From Sulfitobacter sp. OXR-159 (GTDB taxonomy: Bacteria > Pseudomonadota > Alphaproteobacteria > Rhodobacterales > Rhodobacteraceae): 64,000 nucleotides of DNA. The stretch is from NCBI RefSeq assembly GCF_034377145.1, contig NZ_CP139708.1:124001-188000 (forward strand), written 5' to 3'. Under the pieces are notes generated by a model that was not told the origin of the DNA, made no database searches, and worked only from the letters and a program-made list of their open reading frames with translations. Below, piece by piece: positions 60,347-64,000 of the stretch (the stretch's first letter is position 1; each line of letters opens with the position of its first letter). The position numbers were made by a program, and so were the translations under genes.

Positions 60347-61306
60347 ATGTCACCAATGTTGAAATCACTGCGCCGCACCGCTGCGGCCACCATCCTTTTC
60401 ACCGTCGCCGGCGTTGCCGCACATGCGCAGAGCTTTGTCATGGCCACCGGCCAGCAGGGCGGGTCGTGGTATCCCGTGGGCGGCGCGATCAAGGCGATTG
60501 TTGAGCGTGAGAACCCCGATATGGACATCACCGTCACGCCAGGCGCGGGCGTGTCGAACGTGGTCGGCGTGGACGCGGGCCGCTTTGGCATCGCATTCGC
60601 CAACTCGATCTCAACCGTGGACAGCCTGTCGGGCAAAGAGCCTTTCCGCAAGGCGACCACCAATGTCTGCAACCTTGGCATTCTCTATCCGCAGTATTTC
60701 CAGATCGTCGCGCTTGAGGATTCCGGCATCAAGACCATCGCCGACATGAAGGGCAAACGCCTGACCACGCAACAGCTTGGTAACACCGGCGAATTCCTGA
60801 CGCGCGAGCTTTTGTCGACTGCTGACATGACGTTCGATGATCTTGATAGCGTGGCCAACACGTCCTATTCCGACTCTGCTTCGCAGATGAAAGACGGTCA
60901 GGCTGATTTCTTCACCCTTGGCTCGTCGCTGCCGACCGGTTCGGTCATGGATCTGGCATCCTCGCGCAAAATCCGTCTGATCGACGTGGACGAAGAGACC
61001 TTTGCCTATTTCAAAGACAAGAACGCCGCCTTCCAGCGTCGCGAAGTCAAAGCGGGCGCCTATCCCGGTTTCGATGAGACCGTGCACGCGATCAGCTACG
61101 ACACCCATATGGTCGCGCCCTGCGACTATGACGGTGAGATCATCAAATCGGTGCTCGGCGCGATTGCTGACAACAACGACAGCTTTGCCGCGATCAGCAA
61201 ATCCATGGCTGACCTGACGGTTGAGGAAATGGCCACCGACATCGGTGTGCCGTTCCACCCCGCCGCGAAAGAGTTCTACGCCGAGCGTGGCATCTCGGGG
61301 ATGTAA
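60347..61306 (+). CDS. TAXI-family TRAP transporter solute-binding protein
   Basis: A periplasmic binding protein of the TAXI type, 319 residues. A Sec signal covers residues 1-27 (ending Ala-His-Ala). The mature part begins FVMATGQQGGSWYPVGGAI and contains VTPGAGVSNVVGVDAGRFGIAFANS. The start follows GGGAGGAG. The fused TRAP permease is encoded next. TAXI proteins often bind carboxylic acids; the substrate is likely the hydroxy- or sugar-acid of this region. Confidence 0.9.
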   Translation: MSPMLKSLRRTAAATILFTVAGVAAHAQSFVMATGQQGGSWYPVGGAIKAIVERENPDMDITVTPGAGVSNVVGVDAGRFGIAFANSISTVDSLSGKEPFRKATTNVCNLGILYPQYFQIVALEDSGIKTIADMKGKRLTTQQLGNTGEFLTRELLSTADMTFDDLDSVANTSYSDSASQMKDGQADFFTLGSSLPTGSVMDLASSRKIRLIDVDEETFAYFKDKNAAFQRREVKAGAYPGFDETVHAISYDTHMVAPCDYDGEIIKSVLGAIADNNDSFAAISKSMADLTVEEMATDIGVPFHPAAKEFYAERGISGM

Positions 61307-61438
61307 TCCACCCCTGACGAAAAACGGGTCGGTCGGGGCAGCGCGCTCCGCCCGGCCCGACCTCATACTGGCCCCCGCCGCGCGCGCTCAGCGCAGCTGC
61401 GCTTCCGGCTGCTTTCCACTCTAGACGCGAGAACCCCC

Positions 61439-63313
61439 ATGCAACTGTCGATCTTACTGGACAAGATGCCCCTGATTACCCGTATAGCAAGGCTGATCCT
61501 GGTCGGTATGGCTGTGTGGCATCTCTACGTCGCCTTCGTTGGCCCGCCCAACCCTTATATCATGCGGGGCGTGCACGTCGCTCTCGCGCTTTTGCTGATC
61601 TTCCTTACTGTCGACCGCAAAGGTCTGCGCAACGATGTGCCAAGTTGGTATGACGTGGTGATCGGTATCGTGGCTGCGGGCGCTGCACTTTATCCGTCAT
61701 TCAACCTTAATTACATCACGCAACGGTTTCTCTACGTTGACCCGCTGATGCCGATGGATATCGTGGTGGGGATCACGCTGGTTGTTCTCTTGTTGGAGGG
61801 CACGCGCCGGATGCTTGGGCCGATGCTGCCCATCACCGCTCTTTTGTTTCTCGGCTACGGTCTGGCCTTCACCTCGACGCTGCCTTCGGTGATCCTTGAG
61901 CAGTTGTTCATGACGCCCGAAGGCATCTTCGGTATCCCGATTGCGGTATCGGCGACCTATATGGTGCTGTTCATCTTGTTCGGCTCTCTGGTAGAGCGGA
62001 TGGGCGTGGGCCAACTCTTTATGGATTTCGCTGTGGCGCTTACCGGGCGTCAGGTTGGCGGCCCGGCCAAGGTGGCCTGCGTGACCTCCGGCCTCTTCGG
62101 CTCGGTTTCCGGCTCTGCCGTGGCCAATGTGATGACGACCGGCACCTTCTCTATCCCGCTGATGAAACGCATGGGGTTCAAACCCGCCTTCGCGGGCGCG
62201 GTAGAGGCCGTGGCGTCGACGGGCGGTCAGATCATGCCCCCCGTGATGGGGGCTGCGGCCTTTGTCATGGCGGAATATCTCGGCGTGGGATACCTGACGG
62301 TCGCGAAATATGCGCTGGCCCCCGCGGTTCTGTTCTATGTCGCGCTCTTCGCGGCGGTCCATTTTGAGGCCAAGCGCAAGGGCATCGGCTCGGTCCCGAA
62401 AGAGGATCAAGTGCCGCTGAAAATCGTGCTGCTTGAACGCGGCCACCTGTTCTTGCCGTTGGCGATTATCGTGGGCGTGCTGATGATGGGCTACTCTGCA
62501 CCCTATGCAGCACTTTGCGGTATCATCTCGGTCGTGCCGGTCGCGGCCCTGCGCAAGACGACACGGCATTACGTCACCATCGACAACATCCTCGAAGCGC
62601 TTGAGGGCGGCGCGCGCAACGTGCTGGCGATTGCCGCGGCCTGTGCCTGTGCGGGCATCGTGGTGGGCGTGATCGACATTACCGGCCTTGGCCTCACCTT
62701 CTCGAACTTCGTGATCGAAGCGGCCCAAGACACGCTGGTCATCGCGCTGTTCCTGTCGATGATCGCGGGCATCATCCTTGGTATGGGGATGCCGACAACA
62801 CCCGCCTATATCGTGCAGGTCGCCCTGCTGGTTCCGGCGCTGGTGAAGCTGGGCGTACAGGTCGGAGCGGCGCACCTTTTCGTGTTCTACTTCGCCATCC
62901 TGTCGGCCATCACACCCCCCGTCGCCATGGCGGTCTATGCAGCCAACACCCTATCGCACGCCAAGATCGTCGAGGCGAGTTGGGCTGCGGTGAAACTCGG
63001 TGCCACCGGCTTTATCGTGCCCTTCATGTTCGTCTATGAACCGGCGATCCTGATGCAGGGTTCGGTCACCCAGATCACGCTGGTCCTGTTGCAGGCCACC
63101 ATTGGCGTCATCCTGCTGGCCGCCGCCTTGCAGCGCTACTACTTTGGCAGACTGTCCAACATGCTGTCGGTGGTGCTGTTCGGGGCGTCCTTGCTGCTGA
63201 TTTATCCCGATCTGCGGCTCACCGCCTCGGGGTTTGTCATCGCGGGCGTTATCCTGGCCTTCCAAAAGGCCAGGAACCCCAGCCCGAAAAGCCAAGCCGC
63301 CACACATACTTAA
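61439..63313 (+). CDS. TRAP transporter permease, fused 4TM/12TM subunits
   Basis: A 624-residue inner-membrane protein with about 16-18 hydrophobic helices. The small-subunit-like part (residues 1-180) is fused to the large DctM-like part, which has GLFGSVSGSAVANVMTTGTFSIPLMKR, TGGQIMPPVMGAAAF and LGMGMPTTPAYI. The fused form normally pairs with TAXI binding proteins, such as the one encoded just upstream. Uses a sodium or proton gradient. Confidence 0.92.
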   Translation: MQLSILLDKMPLITRIARLILVGMAVWHLYVAFVGPPNPYIMRGVHVALALLLIFLTVDRKGLRNDVPSWYDVVIGIVAAGAALYPSFNLNYITQRFLYVDPLMPMDIVVGITLVVLLLEGTRRMLGPMLPITALLFLGYGLAFTSTLPSVILEQLFMTPEGIFGIPIAVSATYMVLFILFGSLVERMGVGQLFMDFAVALTGRQVGGPAKVACVTSGLFGSVSGSAVANVMTTGTFSIPLMKRMGFKPAFAGAVEAVASTGGQIMPPVMGAAAFVMAEYLGVGYLTVAKYALAPAVLFYVALFAAVHFEAKRKGIGSVPKEDQVPLKIVLLERGHLFLPLAIIVGVLMMGYSAPYAALCGIISVVPVAALRKTTRHYVTIDNILEALEGGARNVLAIAAACACAGIVVGVIDITGLGLTFSNFVIEAAQDTLVIALFLSMIAGIILGMGMPTTPAYIVQVALLVPALVKLGVQVGAAHLFVFYFAILSAITPPVAMAVYAANTLSHAKIVEASWAAVKLGATGFIVPFMFVYEPAILMQGSVTQITLVLLQATIGVILLAAALQRYYFGRLSNMLSVVLFGASLLLIYPDLRLTASGFVIAGVILAFQKARNPSPKSQAATHT

Positions 63314-63344
63314 ATCTTAGAACGAACGAAACGGAGCCTTCTCC

Positions 63345-64000
63345 ATGCTGCAAAAAACTTCCCTCAAGGCGCGGACCGGCGGACAGGTCCTTGTGGATCA
63401 ACTGCTGATCCACGGTGCCGACACCGCCTATTGCGTGCCCGGCGAAAGCTATCTTGAGGTACTCGATGCGCTGCATGATGTGCAAGACAAGTTCAGCCTG
63501 ATCAATGCGCGGCACGAGGCCGGGGCCGCCAACATGGCTGAGACCTATGGTAAACTAACCGGCACCCCCGGCATCTGCATGGTCACCCGCGGCCCCGGCG
63601 CCTGCCACGCGGCCATCGGCGTGCATATCGCGCAACAAGACAGCACGCCGATGATCCTCCTGGTGGGGCAGATCGCCCGCGACACGACCGACCGCGAGGC
63701 GTTTCAAGAAGTCGATTACCGTGCGATGTTTGGCCCCATCGCCAAATGGGCCACCCAGATCGACGACCCGGCGCGGGTGCCGGAATATATGGCCCGCGCC
63801 TTCCGCGTGGCGACCTCGGGCCGCCCCGGTCCGGTGGTGATCTCCCTGCCCGAAGACATGCTAACCGAGGTGGTTTCCGTCGCCGACGCGCGGCCCTATA
63901 CGGCGACCCATGCTGGGCTGTCGCCTGACAATCTCGACATGCTCAAAACCGAGATCGCGCAGGCCGAACGGCCCCTGCTGCTGCTCGGCGGCTCTGGCTG
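63345..64000 (+). CDS. Thiamine-diphosphate enzyme, acetolactate synthase-like (partial, runs off the window)
   Basis: Open from ATG 63345 to the window end, 218 residues visible. The ThDP-enzyme N-terminal domain is clear: GGQVLVDQLLIHGADTAYCV, PGESYLEVLDAL with the cofactor-activating Glu in NARHEAGAANMAETYGKL, TRGPGACHAAIGVHIA and GRPGPVVISLPEDM. Starts after ACGGAG, 31 bases past the TRAP permease gene, so it belongs to the same operon. Likely a carboligase or decarboxylase of a 2-keto acid; true acetolactate synthase is less likely in this setting. Confidence 0.85.
   Translation, partial: MLQKTSLKARTGGQVLVDQLLIHGADTAYCVPGESYLEVLDALHDVQDKFSLINARHEAGAANMAETYGKLTGTPGICMVTRGPGACHAAIGVHIAQQDSTPMILLVGQIARDTTDREAFQEVDYRAMFGPIAKWATQIDDPARVPEYMARAFRVATSGRPGPVVISLPEDMLTEVVSVADARPYTATHAGLSPDNLDMLKTEIAQAERPLLLLGGSG

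Noticed and set aside
61325..61365. GC-rich hairpin between the TAXI and TRAP genes
   Set aside because: Pairing is interrupted and there is no T run; could be chance at this GC.
61697..62875. 392-codon open frame on the minus strand
   Set aside because: Antisense to the TRAP permease; its His/Arg-rich composition mirrors membrane codons.
1..64000. CRISPR arrays, tRNA or rRNA genes
   Set aside because: No regularly spaced repeats, cloverleaf with CCA context, or rRNA-like sequence was seen on reading.

Overview
The window looks like DNA of an alphaproteobacterium of the Rhodobacteraceae (Roseobacter group). The evidence is high GC with strong third-position bias, an assimilatory nitrate operon closed by a TrpD2-like gene and cysG, a bhcABCD beta-hydroxyaspartate cycle operon with a divergent IclR regulator, a PuuD-type urate hydroxylase, TAXI-TRAP transport, a beta-keto acid cleavage enzyme and many insertion sequences. 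No rRNA, tRNA, CRISPR array or replication gene was seen, so chromosome and large plasmid cannot be told apart.

Layout. (1) 1-12.2 kb: nitrate assimilation operon nrtA-nrtB-nrtC-nirB-nirD-nasA-trpD2-like-cysG. It is preceded by a leader with two A1/G4 hexaloop hairpins and an overlapping intrinsic terminator, the form of an ANTAR (NasT-type) antitermination leader. (2) 12.2-15.45 kb: nested and decayed insertion sequences (IS3, IS66, IS110/IS1111, a second IS3). (3) 15.5-21.7 kb: uric acid catabolism (puuD, LysR regulator, HIU hydrolase, a PuuE-UraD fusion, ureidoglycolate lyase, an NCS2 permease). (4) 22-28.1 kb: a divergent GAPDH, an AmiS/UreI-type channel and bhcDCBA on the minus strand. 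(5) 28.2-35.4 kb: the IclR regulator bhcR, cut in two by a 6.3-kb Tn3-family transposon with 37-bp inverted repeats and a 5-bp target duplication; the transposon holds an IS1380 element and an L,D-transpeptidase gene. (6) 35.4-38 kb: ureidoglycine aminohydrolase (allE), an IS30 remnant and a complete IS30. (7) 38-40.1 kb: a YgiC/YgiB-like pair and a His-rich mini-protein. (8) 40.1-43.6 kb: BKACE, a 3-hydroxyacyl-CoA dehydrogenase-family enzyme, an SDR and a LysR regulator around a 12-bp-arm palindrome. (9) 43.6-64 kb: a sugar-acid or hydroxy-acid catabolic region with three GntR/FCD regulators, two dehydratases, aldolases, a ketoglutarate-semialdehyde-type dehydrogenase, a 2-hydroxyacid dehydrogenase, a TAXI-TRAP transporter and the nickel-pincer cofactor genes larB, larC and larE with a LarA-like enzyme. 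A DapA-like gene here is split by an IS256-family element with an 8-bp target duplication.

How it fits together. Purine breakdown ends in glyoxylate plus urea, and the bhc operon beside it converts glyoxylate to oxaloacetate without losing carbon, so regions 3-6 read as one nitrogen-and-carbon salvage island. Region 9 reads as uptake of a hydroxy- or sugar-acid, possible epimerisation by a nickel-pincer enzyme, dehydration, then aldol cleavage or oxidation. In both regions removing the mobile element and one copy of its target repeat restores an intact reading frame, so both insertions are probably recent.
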